From the NCBI RefSeq assembly GCF_020037015.1, contig NZ_JAIQDE010000042.1, positions 1 through 63,728 on the forward strand: a stretch of DNA of 63,728 bases, given 5' to 3'. Each line of letters opens with the position of its first letter. Positions within the stretch are counted from its first letter, which is position 1. Below, in pieces: positions 54,965 through 63,305 of this stretch. This DNA comes from Corallococcus sp. AS-1-6. GTDB taxonomy: Bacteria > Myxococcota > Myxococcia > Myxococcales > Myxococcaceae. The notes beneath the pieces are model-generated. The model was not told the origin of the DNA, made no database searches, and saw only the letters and a list, made by a program, of their open reading frames with translations. The position numbers and the translations under genes were made by a program.

Positions 54965-56566
54965 TCAGCGCCCCGTCTTGATGCCCAGCGACGACCCGGA
55001 GGGCGGCTTCTTCGGCTGGGGCGCTGGCCGCGCCGCCCGCTTCTGGAGCGCCACCGCCACCGCGGGCGCGTCCGCCGCGGACACCTGCCGCGTCACCGGC
55101 TCGTAGCCGTTGAGCGCGAGCGTCACCGCCACCGACGGCTCCCCGGGCACCAGCGGCAGCGCCACCGGCGTGATGCCGCGCTCCTCGCCCGCCACCTGCA
55201 CCGTGGCGCCGGGCGGCTCGCTCGTCACCATCAGGTGCACCGGCTGGGGCGCGGGGGGCTCCGGCGGCGTGGGCCGCGGAGCCGTCTCCGGCGCCTGCTC
55301 CGGGGGCCGCGCGGCCACCACCACGGGGGGCGGCGTCACCGTCTCCGCGCCACCGCGCACCAGCACCACCGCCGCGCCGCCCACCACCAGCGCCACGCCG
55401 CCCACCACGAAGGGCAGCCACGGGCGGCGCTTCGGGGGCTCCGGCATCAGGGCCGCGGTGTTCCGCGTCTTCTCCGGCTCCACGCGCGTGGGCGGACGGG
55501 ACGGCGGCCCCACCAGCTTCGACGCGCGCGACCCGGACTGCCCCCGCGCACCCGACGTGGGCATCCCGTCCCGCGAGGAGTTGGACTGCGCGTCCAGGTC
55601 CACGTCCTCGGCGAGCTGGTCCAGCTTCGCCGGGTCCGCCTCCGTGGCGATGCGGTCCGCGTACAGCTCCCGCAGGTACGCGGCCAGGTGCGCGCTGCTG
55701 GACGGCAGCCGCAGGTTGAGCGCCCAGTCCTCCAGCGCCAGGCGGAACGCGGCGCAGTCCGCGTAGCGGCCGTCCGGCGTGGGCGCCAGCGCCTTGAGGA
55801 CGATGTCATCCAGGCCCGGCGGCAGCTTCGGGTTGAGCTGCGACGGCGGCGGCACCTGGCAGTCGCGCACCAGCCGCAGCGTCATCAGGTCCGTGTCGCC
55901 CTTGAAGAGGCGCTTGCCCGTGAGCAGCTCCCACATCACGACCCCGAGCGCGAACTGGTCGCTCCGGCCGTCCACCGCCATGCCGTTGGCCTGCTCCGGC
56001 GACATGTACGGGTACTTGCCCTTGAGCACGCCCGTCGCCGTCTGCTGGCCGCTGGTGGCCGCCTTCGCCACGCCGAAGTCGATGACCTTCACGCCCCCGT
56101 CGAACCCGACGAGCACGTTCTGCGGCGACACGTCCCGGTGCACCAGCTTCAGCGGCTGGCCGTGCCCGTCCCTCGCGCCGTGCGCGTAGGACAGCCCCGC
56201 CGCCGCGTCCGCGATGATGCGGATGACCAGCCCCACCGGCAGCGGGCGCTCCTGCTTGCGCGCGAAGCGGTCCAGCCGGCGCACGTCCTCGCCCTGCACG
56301 TACTCCATGGCCAGGCAGTGCCGGCCCTCAATCTCCGTGAGGTCCAGGATGGTGATGAGGTTCGGGTGGGACAGCCGCGCCACCAGCCGCGCCTCGTCCA
56401 GGAACATCTCCAGGAACTCTTCGTCCTCGGCGAGGTGCGGCAAGATGAGCTTGAGGACGACCAGGCGCTCGAAGCCCGTCCCGTGCTCCCGGGCGAGGAA
56501 CACCTGTCCCATCCCGCCCGACGCGATTTTTCGAAGCAGCTCGTATTTCCCGAAGACCACCGCCAT
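54965..56566 (-). CDS. Ser/Thr protein kinase with TM and PEGA domain
   Basis: A 533-residue membrane kinase. The kinase domain runs from about residue 8 to 280 with Lys39, the catalytic loop HRDVSPQN (D145) and IDFG (D163); the activation segment YPYMSPEQ is present. A membrane helix lies at 382-403 and a Pro-rich linker precedes a C-terminal PEGA domain (about 443-515, VHLMVTSEPPGATVQVAG). The variant catalytic loop HRDVS is common in myxobacterial kinases. The ABC exporter genes lie upstream on the same strand, 130 bases away. Confidence 0.9.
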   Translation of the reverse strand: MAVVFGKYELLRKIASGGMGQVFLAREHGTGFERLVVLKLILPHLAEDEEFLEMFLDEARLVARLSHPNLITILDLTEIEGRHCLAMEYVQGEDVRRLDRFARKQERPLPVGLVIRIIADAAAGLSYAHGARDGHGQPLKLVHRDVSPQNVLVGFDGGVKVIDFGVAKAATSGQQTATGVLKGKYPYMSPEQANGMAVDGRSDQFALGVVMWELLTGKRLFKGDTDLMTLRLVRDCQVPPPSQLNPKLPPGLDDIVLKALAPTPDGRYADCAAFRLALEDWALNLRLPSSSAHLAAYLRELYADRIATEADPAKLDQLAEDVDLDAQSNSSRDGMPTSGARGQSGSRASKLVGPPSRPPTRVEPEKTRNTAALMPEPPKRRPWLPFVVGGVALVVGGAAVVLVRGGAETVTPPPVVVAARPPEQAPETAPRPTPPEPPAPQPVHLMVTSEPPGATVQVAGEERGITPVALPLVPGEPSVAVTLALNGYEPVTRQVSAADAPAVAVALQKRAARPAPQPKKPPSGSSLGIKTGR

Positions 56567-56696
56567 GGGTGTCCGGGAGGATACCGCGCTTTCTCACCGG
56601 GCGGGAAACAGCCGACTTCCAAAAAGACAGAGGCCCTGTCCACCGGGGAGGGGCCCGCCTTCCTACCCGTGGAGGCGGCAGGCGGGCTGATGACGT

Positions 56697-57458
56697 CTAG
56701 GCCTTCATCTTGTACCCGGAGCGAAGCACCGCGTACGTGACGCCCGTCGCGACCGCCGCGGTGACGGCGAGGATGGCGCCCCCCACCAGGGGTGAAAACA
56801 GGCTGCTGCCGAGCATGCCGTAGCGCAGCCCCTCCACCATGTAGACCATGGGGTTGAAGAGGCTGATGTGGTTCCACGGCGAGGGCAGCTCGCGCACCGA
56901 GTAGAAGACGCCGCCCAGGAACGTGAGCGGCAGCATCACGAAGGTGGGGAAGAAGTTGATCTGCTCGAACTTCTCCGCCCACACGGCGGCCAGCATGCCC
57001 AGCACGCTGAACACGTAGCTGGACAGCAGGAGGAAGTAGAGCGTCGCCAGCGGGTGCTCCAGGCTGAAGCCGGAGAACACCGCCGCGACGATCCACGTGA
57101 GCAGGCCCACCACCAGGCCGCGCACCATGGCGCCGCCGATGAAGCCCACCATCAGCTCGCCGGGCCCCAGCGGCGCCACCAGCAGGTCCACCACCGTGCC
57201 CTGAATCTTGGTGATGAACAGCGACGAGGAGCTGTTGAGGAACGCGTTGTTCGCGATGCCCAGGAACACGAGGCCCGGCACGATGAAGTGCAGGTACGGG
57301 TGGCCCTCCACCTCGTGGATGCGGCCGGAGATCGAGTAGCCGAAGACGATGAAGTACAGCGTGGTGCTGATGAGGGGCGAGAGGACGGTCTGGCCCGGCA
57401 CGCGCATGAAGCGCCGGACCTCCTTCGCGAACAGCGTCTGCATCCCGAGGACGTTCAT
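56697..57458 (-). CDS. ABC-2 type transporter permease
   Basis: A 253-residue membrane protein with six hydrophobic segments, the ABC-2 permease pattern (an amphipathic N terminus FAKEVRRFMRVPGQTVLSPLI then TMs). The signature segment is PLTFLGGVFYSVRELPSPWNHI near the C-terminal third. It exports a drug, polysaccharide or lipid together with the ATPase encoded 28 bases upstream. The substrate cannot be told. Confidence 0.88.
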   Translation of the reverse strand: MNVLGMQTLFAKEVRRFMRVPGQTVLSPLISTTLYFIVFGYSISGRIHEVEGHPYLHFIVPGLVFLGIANNAFLNSSSSLFITKIQGTVVDLLVAPLGPGELMVGFIGGAMVRGLVVGLLTWIVAAVFSGFSLEHPLATLYFLLLSSYVFSVLGMLAAVWAEKFEQINFFPTFVMLPLTFLGGVFYSVRELPSPWNHISLFNPMVYMVEGLRYGMLGSSLFSPLVGGAILAVTAAVATGVTYAVLRSGYKMKA

Positions 57459-57485
57459 GGGGTGTTTTTTCGAAGGGGCGGGGTT

Positions 57486-58427
57486 TCAGGCGGCCTGCGA
57501 GGGGCGGCCACGGAGGATTTCGATGAGCACGTCTTCCAGGCGCGACCGGCGCGTCTCCACCTCCGCGATGGGCAGCCCGTCCGCGTAGAGCGAGCGGAGC
57601 AGCTCACCGGACGGCGCGCAGTTGTCGCGCTCCACGTAGGTGAGCGTGCGGCCGTCGGCGGAGAGGCTCGCGGCGAAGCGCGTGCCCGCGGCGGGCATGG
57701 CGGCCTGGGGCTGGGCGAAGGTGACGACCAGGCGCTTCTCCCCGAAGCGGCGCAGGAGCGCGGCCTTGTCCTCGGTCATCAGGAGGCGGCCCTCGTTGAT
57801 GATGCCCACGCGGTCCGCCAGCTCCTCGGCCTCTTCCAGGTAGTGCGTGGTGAGGACGATGGTGGTGCCCTCGCTGGCGATCTTCTTCACGTACGTCCAC
57901 AGGTCGCGGCGCAGCTCCACGTCCACGCCCGCGGTGGGCTCGTCCAGGAACACCAGCTTGGGCTTGTGCACCAGCGCCTTGGCGATGAGCAGCCGGCGCT
58001 TCATGCCGCCGGACAGGGCGCGCGTGAGGGAGTCCTTCTTGGCCTGGAGGTTCAGGGCGGTGAGGACCTCGTCGATGCGCGCGTCGTCGCGGGGCTGGCC
58101 GTAGTAGCCCTGCTGGATGCGCAGGGACTCCGCGACGGAGAAGAACGGGTCGAAGTTGATCTCCTGGGGGACGAGGCCCACCTGGTAGCGGGGGCCGGTG
58201 GGGTCCTGGTCCAGGTCCTTGCCGAAGACCTTCATGGTGCCAGCGGACTTCTTCACCAGGCCGCACACACTGCCAATGAGGGTCGTCTTGCCTGCGCCGT
58301 TGGGGCCCAGGAGGGCGAAGATTTCACCGGGACGGATGGTGAGGTCCACGGCGTGGAGGGCGGTGAACTTTCCGTAGGCCTTGGACAGGCCCTTCAGCTC
58401 GAGGGCGGGGGGCGTCGGCTCTGACAT
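57486..58427 (-). CDS. ABC transporter ATP-binding protein (DrrA/YadG type)
   Basis: A 313-residue ATPase. Walker A GPNGAGKT lies near residue 42, the Q-loop is VGLVPQE, the signature is LSGGMKRR and Walker B is LVFLDEPTAG, with the H-loop in VLTTHYLEEAEELADRV. A C-terminal extra 80 residues (about 230-313) form the accessory domain seen in DrrA- and YadG-type exporters. Operon with the permease downstream. Confidence 0.9.
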   Translation of the reverse strand: MSEPTPPALELKGLSKAYGKFTALHAVDLTIRPGEIFALLGPNGAGKTTLIGSVCGLVKKSAGTMKVFGKDLDQDPTGPRYQVGLVPQEINFDPFFSVAESLRIQQGYYGQPRDDARIDEVLTALNLQAKKDSLTRALSGGMKRRLLIAKALVHKPKLVFLDEPTAGVDVELRRDLWTYVKKIASEGTTIVLTTHYLEEAEELADRVGIINEGRLLMTEDKAALLRRFGEKRLVVTFAQPQAAMPAAGTRFAASLSADGRTLTYVERDNCAPSGELLRSLYADGLPIAEVETRRSRLEDVLIEILRGRPSQAA

Positions 58428-58489
58428 GGGGCGCTTCCTCTAACACCTTCGAAATGGGTTCGCTGGGCAGCGAGCAGGCGTTTTCGCTC

Positions 58490-58515
58490 CTGGACGCGTG
58501 ACGCGCCCCGTCCAG
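58490..58515. repeat. Inverted repeat between divergent genes
   Basis: CTGGACG (58490-58496) and CGTCCAG (58509-58515) with an inner partial CGCG pairing. It lies between the ABC ATPase gene (minus) and ettA (plus) and is a possible regulatory site; no T tract. Confidence 0.35.
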
Positions 58516-58611
58516 CCGGACACGGGGACGGTGCAGGCGCCTTGAGCCGGATGGGGCTCCCTGCTATCCGCTGGCACCGCTTACGTTTCAGCGAATCCCG
58601 AGGAGGCCGCC

Positions 58612-60291
58612 ATGGCCCAGAATTTCATCTTCACGATGCAGGACCTGCGCAAGGTCAAGAACGGCAAGGACATCCTCAAGGGCATCTACCTGTCCTTCTT
58701 CCCGGGCGCGAAGATTGGCGTGATTGGCCCCAACGGCTCCGGCAAGTCCACGCTCCTGCGCATCATGGCGGGGGTGGACACGGAGTTCTTCGGCATCGCG
58801 AAGCCGGACCCCACGGTGAAGGTGGGCTACCTGGCGCAGGAGCCGCAGCTCGAAACGAAGCTGGACGTGAAGGGGAACGTGGAGCTGGGCCTGAAGGAGA
58901 TCCGTCAGGCGCTGGACCGCTTCAATGAGGTGAGCGCGAAGTTCGCGGAGCCCATGGACGACGCGGCCATGGAGAAGCTGCTCGCCGAGCAGGCGAAGCT
59001 GCAGGACTTCATCGACGCGAACAACGGCTGGGAGCTGGACCGCACGCTGGAGATGGCGATGGACGCCCTGCGGCTGCCTCCGGGCGATGCGGACGTGACG
59101 AAGCTGTCCGGCGGTGAGAAGCGCCGCGTGGCGCTCTGCCGCATCCTGCTGGAGAAGCCGGACCTGCTGCTCCTGGACGAGCCCACCAACCACCTGGACG
59201 CGGAGAGCGTGGCGTGGCTGGAGCAGGCGCTGAAGGCATACACGGGGACCATCGTGTGCATCACGCACGACCGGTACTTCCTGGACAACGTGGCGGAGTG
59301 GATCCTGGAGCTGGACCGCGGCGAGGGGGTGCCCTGGAAGGGGAACTACTCCAGTTGGCTGGACCAGAAGCAGAAGCGGCTGGAGCTGGAGGAGAAGTCG
59401 GAGAGCCACCGTCAGAAGACGCTCAAGCGCGAGCTGGAGTGGGTGCGGGCGTCTCCGAAGGCGCGTCAGGCGAAGAGCAAGGCGCGCATCGCGGCGTACG
59501 AGGACCTGCTCAACCAGTCGCAGGAGAAGCGCGAGCCGACGGGCGAGGTGGTGATTCCGCCGGGCGAGAAGCTGGGCGGTCTGGTGGTGGAGGCGAAGGG
59601 GCTGCGCAAGGCGTACGGGGACCGGCTGCTCATCGACGACCTGAACTTCAAGTTGCCGCCGGGTGGCATCGTGGGCGTGATTGGTCCGAACGGCGCGGGC
59701 AAGACGACGCTGTTCCGGATGCTGACGGGCGCGGAGAAGCCGGACGCGGGCGAGCTGCGCGTGGGCGAGACCGTGAAGATGGCCTACGTGGACCAGAGCC
59801 GCGACGCGCTGAACGGTGAGAATTCGGTGTTCCAGGAGGTGAGCGGCGGGTTGGATCACCTGGACCTGGGCCGCGCGGGCCAGATGCCCAGCCGCGCGTA
59901 CCTGGCGGGCTTCGCGTTCAAGGGGCAGGACCAGCAGAAGCGGGTGAAGGACCTGTCCGGCGGCGAGCGCAACCGGGTGCACCTGGCGAAGATGCTGAAG
60001 GAGGGCGGCAACCTGCTCTTGTTGGACGAGCCCACGAACGACCTGGACGTGGAGACGCTGCGCAGCCTGGAGGACGCGCTGCTCAGCTTCGCGGGCTGCG
60101 CGGTGGTCATCAGCCACGACCGCTGGTTCCTGGACCGCATCGCCACGCACATCCTGGCGTTCGAGGGTGACAGCAAGGCGTTCTTCTTCGAGGGCAACTT
60201 CGAGGACTACGAAGCGGACAAGAAGAAGCGCCTGGGCCCGGACGCGCTGGAGCCGCACCGCATCCGCTACCGCCCGTTGACGAAGAGCTGA
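58612..60291 (+). CDS. ettA: energy-dependent translational throttle ATPase EttA
   Basis: A 559-residue ABC-F protein that gates the ribosome E site. It has two ABC modules: Walker [10 protein letters not shown] (K46) with LSGGEKRR and LLLLDEPTN; and Walker [10 protein letters not shown] with LSGGERNR and [10 protein letters not shown]. The linker (about 240-330, charged and helical) is the P-site interaction motif with the arm segment before it. Normal length. The start ATG at 58612 begins the homologous segment [15 protein letters not shown]. Divergent from the ABC exporter. Confidence 0.93.
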   Translation: MAQNFIFTMQDLRKVKNGKDILKGIYLSFFPGAKIGVIGPNGSGKSTLLRIMAGVDTEFFGIAKPDPTVKVGYLAQEPQLETKLDVKGNVELGLKEIRQALDRFNEVSAKFAEPMDDAAMEKLLAEQAKLQDFIDANNGWELDRTLEMAMDALRLPPGDADVTKLSGGEKRRVALCRILLEKPDLLLLDEPTNHLDAESVAWLEQALKAYTGTIVCITHDRYFLDNVAEWILELDRGEGVPWKGNYSSWLDQKQKRLELEEKSESHRQKTLKRELEWVRASPKARQAKSKARIAAYEDLLNQSQEKREPTGEVVIPPGEKLGGLVVEAKGLRKAYGDRLLIDDLNFKLPPGGIVGVIGPNGAGKTTLFRMLTGAEKPDAGELRVGETVKMAYVDQSRDALNGENSVFQEVSGGLDHLDLGRAGQMPSRAYLAGFAFKGQDQQKRVKDLSGGERNRVHLAKMLKEGGNLLLLDEPTNDLDVETLRSLEDALLSFAGCAVVISHDRWFLDRIATHILAFEGDSKAFFFEGNFEDYEADKKKRLGPDALEPHRIRYRPLTKS

Positions 60292-60308
60292 GACTTGTTG
60301 GTGTCGTG

Positions 60309-60338
60309 CTCCGCCCTGTGAGTGTTTCCGGGGCGGAG
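60309..60338 (+). terminator. Hairpin between ettA and ATPase gene
   Basis: CTCCGCCC (60309-60316) pairs with GGGCGGAG (60331-60338) around a 14-base loop. There is no T tract. It probably ends ettA; the next gene's ribosome binding site GGGAGGAGGG follows shortly after. Confidence 0.45.
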
Positions 60339-60363
60339 GTGTCGTCGGGAGGAGGGTGCACGC

Positions 60364-61503
60364 ATGATCGAGAAGGTGCAGTTCCGCAACTTCAAGGCGT
60401 ACCGCTCACTCGACTTGGAGCTGGAGCCCTTCACCGTGCTGGTGGGGCCGAATGCCTCGGGCAAGACGACGCTGCTGGAGGGACTCCAACTTTTAGCAAT
60501 CCTGTTTCGTGCCAATCCTCGCATCGTGGCTGATAAATCCATTCCGGAGAGGTATCGGTCCGCTGGTTCAAAGCAGTCTCCCGAATTGAAATATCAGGGG
60601 AGGTGGGACGGTGTCCCTGTTGAGGTGAACGTTTACGGTTCGAGGACCTCAACTCCAAAAAAGTCTAGCGTTGCCGATGATGTTGCGCCGTATGAAGGGG
60701 CTCCCAAGGTACTTGCGGAAGCTGGTTCGCAGAGCTCTGCGCTTGATGTGCGCCATGCTTTTCGTCAGGTTTTGCGTACGGCAGTGTTGTTGCGATTTGA
60801 GTTAAGAAAGCTGGCGGAACCTTCATATAGCGAAGACCAAGTTCCTGGTGTTGCGAGTGACGGAGCTGGGCTTGCGTCGACACTTGCGTTTTTGAAGTTA
60901 AGTCGAGAAGAGCTGTTTGAGAATGTTGAGGCGGCGTTAAGACAGGTCGTCCCATCTGTACGTAGGATTCGAATTGAGCGTGCCCCTGTTGAACAAAATA
61001 GTGTGCGCACTATCGCGTTGGATGGGCAGACGACTCATATGGCTGAACGACGCACCCTGTGGGGGAATCGTATTGTCCTGGACATGAAAGGTGCGCAGAA
61101 CGTTCCGGCTGACTCTGTAGGTGAGGGGACGTTGATGGTATTGGGCCTTTTGACTGTGCTGCTTGGGCCCCAGAAACCACGCCTAGTGTTGCTTGACGAC
61201 ATCGAACTCTCGCTTCACCCCACTGCTCAGGGTGAGCTCATCAAGACCCTGCGTGCTATTCAAAGGGACCAGCCAGGGTTGCAGATTGTGGCGACCAGCC
61301 ACTCGCCTTTCATCCTGAACTACCTGAAGTCGGAAGAAATCCGGATGACCTTCTTGGGGGAGGACGGGTTCGCTCGCTGCGAGAAGCTCACCGCGCATCC
61401 CGAGTTCGAAAAGTGGAAGGACTTGATGAGCCCCGGCGAGTTCTGGAGCACCGTGGGCGAGAACTGGATTGGCAAGGTGCCCGCGTCCGCGCCGCATGAG
61501 TGA
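60364..61503 (+). CDS. AAA/OLD-like ATPase, defence-module candidate
   Basis: A 379-residue SMC/OLD-type ATPase (AAA_21-like). The opening FRNFKAYRSLDLELEPFTVLVG leads to Walker A GPNASGKT (K34). The signature-like GEGTLMVLGLL and Walker B RLVLLDDIELSLHP (D278, D279, E281) lie in the last third, and VATSHSPFILN gives the H-loop. The usual DEPE is changed to DDIE. The middle (about residues 40-275) is unlike anything I can name and has markedly lower GC than the two ends. GGGAGGAGGG lies upstream. Its end overlaps the next gene by eight bases. Confidence 0.8.
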   Translation: MIEKVQFRNFKAYRSLDLELEPFTVLVGPNASGKTTLLEGLQLLAILFRANPRIVADKSIPERYRSAGSKQSPELKYQGRWDGVPVEVNVYGSRTSTPKKSSVADDVAPYEGAPKVLAEAGSQSSALDVRHAFRQVLRTAVLLRFELRKLAEPSYSEDQVPGVASDGAGLASTLAFLKLSREELFENVEAALRQVVPSVRRIRIERAPVEQNSVRTIALDGQTTHMAERRTLWGNRIVLDMKGAQNVPADSVGEGTLMVLGLLTVLLGPQKPRLVLLDDIELSLHPTAQGELIKTLRAIQRDQPGLQIVATSHSPFILNYLKSEEIRMTFLGEDGFARCEKLTAHPEFEKWKDLMSPGEFWSTVGENWIGKVPASAPHE

Positions 61504-62251
61504 GCCCGCATACGACTTCGGCGTGGTCTGCGAGGCCCGCGCGGACAGGGACACGGCCTGCGTGCTTGCTGACCGTGTGCTGGGGGAGGACATCGATTGG
61601 CTCGACGAGGGTCTGCTGGATACCCAGCGTCGTTGGCGAGGGCTGACACCTTCAGAGCCCTTCCTTCGCTGGGCCTCTGTACGAGAAGAAGCCAAGAAGG
61701 CCGGGCTCAAGGGCCTCTTTGGGCACTTTGGCAACAAGCCCGCTGAGCCAGATGCCCTTGTGGCTCGGCGCGCCCTCCTGCTGTTCGTGGATTCGGACAC
61801 GCAACCGCAAGCGGTCATGCTGATTCGTGACAGCGACGCGGATGAAGGTCGACGCCTTGGCCTGGAGCAGGCTCGCGGAGACAAGCCCTGGCCCTTCGCA
61901 GTCATCATCGGAGTCGCAGAGCCCAAACGGGAGTGCTGGGTCCTTGCTGGCTTCGACGCCAAGAAGCAAGAAGAGGACTCCCTGCGGAAGGTGGAGCAAA
62001 GGCTCTCGTTCCATCCTGTTCGCGAGGCACACCGGCTGACAGCGAGTGAGCATGGCGCGAAGAACGACGCCAAGAAGGCGCTGGAAGAACTCACGTCCGG
62101 GAGCGTAGAGCGTGAGCGTGAGTGCCTGAGAGACACTCCGTTGGAGACGCTGAGGCAGCGCGGTGAACGGGTCGGACTGATGCAGTTCATGTCCGAAGTC
62201 AGTGAACGACTGGTTCCCCTGATGAAAGGTTCCCAGCGCGGTGGGAAGTAG
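61496..62251 (+). CDS. TOPRIM/DUF4276-like partner protein
   Basis: A 251-residue protein. Its order of motifs matches a TOPRIM-like fold: an acidic first strand (VVCEARAD, E13), the acidic cluster D112-S-D114-x-D116-E117 in LIRDSDADEG, and later a segment AEPKRECWVLAGFD (E146, W148) like the DUF4276 phrase that ends its domain. This is the nuclease partner seen with AAA ATPases in AbiL- and PARIS-like anti-phage modules. It starts inside the last codons of the ATPase gene (ATGAGTGA), so the two are translationally coupled. The family call rests on motif reading only. Confidence 0.6.
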   Translation: MSEPAYDFGVVCEARADRDTACVLADRVLGEDIDWLDEGLLDTQRRWRGLTPSEPFLRWASVREEAKKAGLKGLFGHFGNKPAEPDALVARRALLLFVDSDTQPQAVMLIRDSDADEGRRLGLEQARGDKPWPFAVIIGVAEPKRECWVLAGFDAKKQEEDSLRKVEQRLSFHPVREAHRLTASEHGAKNDAKKALEELTSGSVERERECLRDTPLETLRQRGERVGLMQFMSEVSERLVPLMKGSQRGGK

Positions 62252-62292
62252 ACTTCATGTCTCTTCCTCGGCTGTCCCTATGAGTGGAACAT

Positions 62293-62583
62293 ATGGATCT
62301 TCACCCCAGTCTTATGAGCACTGTGGCCCTGATCAAGAGGGCCTTCCCTGAAGGCGTGACAGAGGCGGACTATCTACCTCTGCTGACCGTGTTGTACCCA
62401 CATATGTCGGACAGGAATCTTGCGATGGTTGTCGGCCACTTTGTAGGGCAGGCCTATCCTCTTGTCCTGAATGACATCTATGGCGTAGGGGGTGGCTCCA
62501 AACCCGCGAGTCCAGACGGAGTGGCTGCGGTTCAAGGCCGGCTCGTTGCCGCAGGGCTTGAGGAGTGGATCAAGGAAGAATGA
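62293..62583 (+). CDS. DUF3349-like small protein
   Basis: A 96-residue protein. LIKRAFPEGVTEADYLPLLTVLYPHMSD resembles the DUF3349 pattern known from mycobacteria (PEGVPxxDYxPLLALLRRxLSDxEV). No enzyme motif. The ATG at 62293 is chosen; a GTG at 62284 is in frame. It follows the TOPRIM-like gene by 41 bases on the same strand. The function is unknown; immunity or adaptor roles are guesses. Confidence 0.6.
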   Translation: MDLHPSLMSTVALIKRAFPEGVTEADYLPLLTVLYPHMSDRNLAMVVGHFVGQAYPLVLNDIYGVGGGSKPASPDGVAAVQGRLVAAGLEEWIKEE

Positions 62584-62647
62584 GCCATGGGGCTTCCGCA
62601 AAGATACGGGACACGATCTCGCGACTGCGTGGCCTCCAGGAACAGCC

Positions 62648-62917
62648 ATGACGACCGCCATGTTCCGAGTAATCCATATCCATCGGCTGCCCACCCTGGG
62701 CTTGACGATTGCAGCGGTGGACATCTTGTCTGGAGTGGTAGCGTCTGGCGCGCGTGCCTGCGGGGTGGTGTCTGGCAGGCCTGTGGAGATGCTTGTTCGC
62801 TCCGTCGCGCTTGAAGGCGGGCGCACGCAGGTGGATAGAACGGGAACGCTTCAGATCGAGTGGATTGGAGTGGCGCCGCTTGATGCTGTGGAAGGAGCGT
62901 TCTTTGAAGTTCGCTAG
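62648..62917 (+). CDS. stand-alone EF-Tu domain 2-like protein
   Basis: An 89-residue protein. The order FRVIHIHRLPTLGLTIAAVDI, LSGVVASGARACGVV, PVEMLVRSVALEGG and IEWIGVAPLDAVEGAFF parallels EF-Tu domain 2 (VEDVFTITGRGTVVTGR-like, SGxVxxGD, and the closing GVxxxDIxxG). There is no GTP-binding domain. The ATG at 62648 has AGGA upstream. It lies in the same direction 64 bases after the DUF3349-like gene and 21 bases before the next gene. The fold call is from pattern likeness only. Confidence 0.5.
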   Translation: MTTAMFRVIHIHRLPTLGLTIAAVDILSGVVASGARACGVVSGRPVEMLVRSVALEGGRTQVDRTGTLQIEWIGVAPLDAVEGAFFEVR

Positions 62918-62938
62918 CGGCGTCCAGAAGAGGGAGCC

Positions 62939-63259
62939 ATGCGAGAGCGTTTACTCATCCGTGCAGTGGTCAGGCTCTTGACGCCTGAAGAGGGCGGCTT
63001 CCAGGGACCGGTGGGAAAAGAGTTCAGGCCCAATTGGAACATCGGAAGCCGAACTGACGATGGCCAGATGGCATTGGACGGTGGCTTGGTCAGACTGGAT
63101 GACGCCGGACCGCTTGTGCCGGGACAGGAGAAGGAGGCCATCATCGAGCCGCTTCTGTCCGAGCCCTGGCTGCACCTGACGCAGGGGATGGAAATCCCGA
63201 TGCATGCCGGGGCCCGAGTCATCGGTTCTGCGCGAATCCTGGAGATTGTGCGGATTTGA
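62939..63259 (+). CDS. stand-alone EF-Tu domain 3-like protein
   Basis: A 106-residue protein. IRAVVRLLTPEEGG, GKEFRPNWNIGSRT, LVPGQEKEAIIEPLL and MHAGARVIGSARILEIV line up in order with EF-Tu domain 3 (xVYxLTKEEGG, YRPQFYFRT, PGDN, GRTVGAGxVxxI). A GAGGGAG ribosome binding site precedes the ATG. It probably forms an operon with the domain 2-like gene. Such isolated domain copies might mimic EF-Tu. Confidence 0.6.
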   Translation: MRERLLIRAVVRLLTPEEGGFQGPVGKEFRPNWNIGSRTDDGQMALDGGLVRLDDAGPLVPGQEKEAIIEPLLSEPWLHLTQGMEIPMHAGARVIGSARILEIVRI

Positions 63260-63305
63260 GCAGCCGTGGCGCCTCGCGCGTGAGCCCAGGGTATCCTGGG
63301 TTCAA

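Noticed and set aside
62587-62814. 75-residue frame overlapping the EF-Tu domain 2-like gene
   Set aside because: Trp/Cys-rich translation without motif; the overlapping frame starting at 62648 matches an EF-Tu barrel pattern and has a ribosome binding site.
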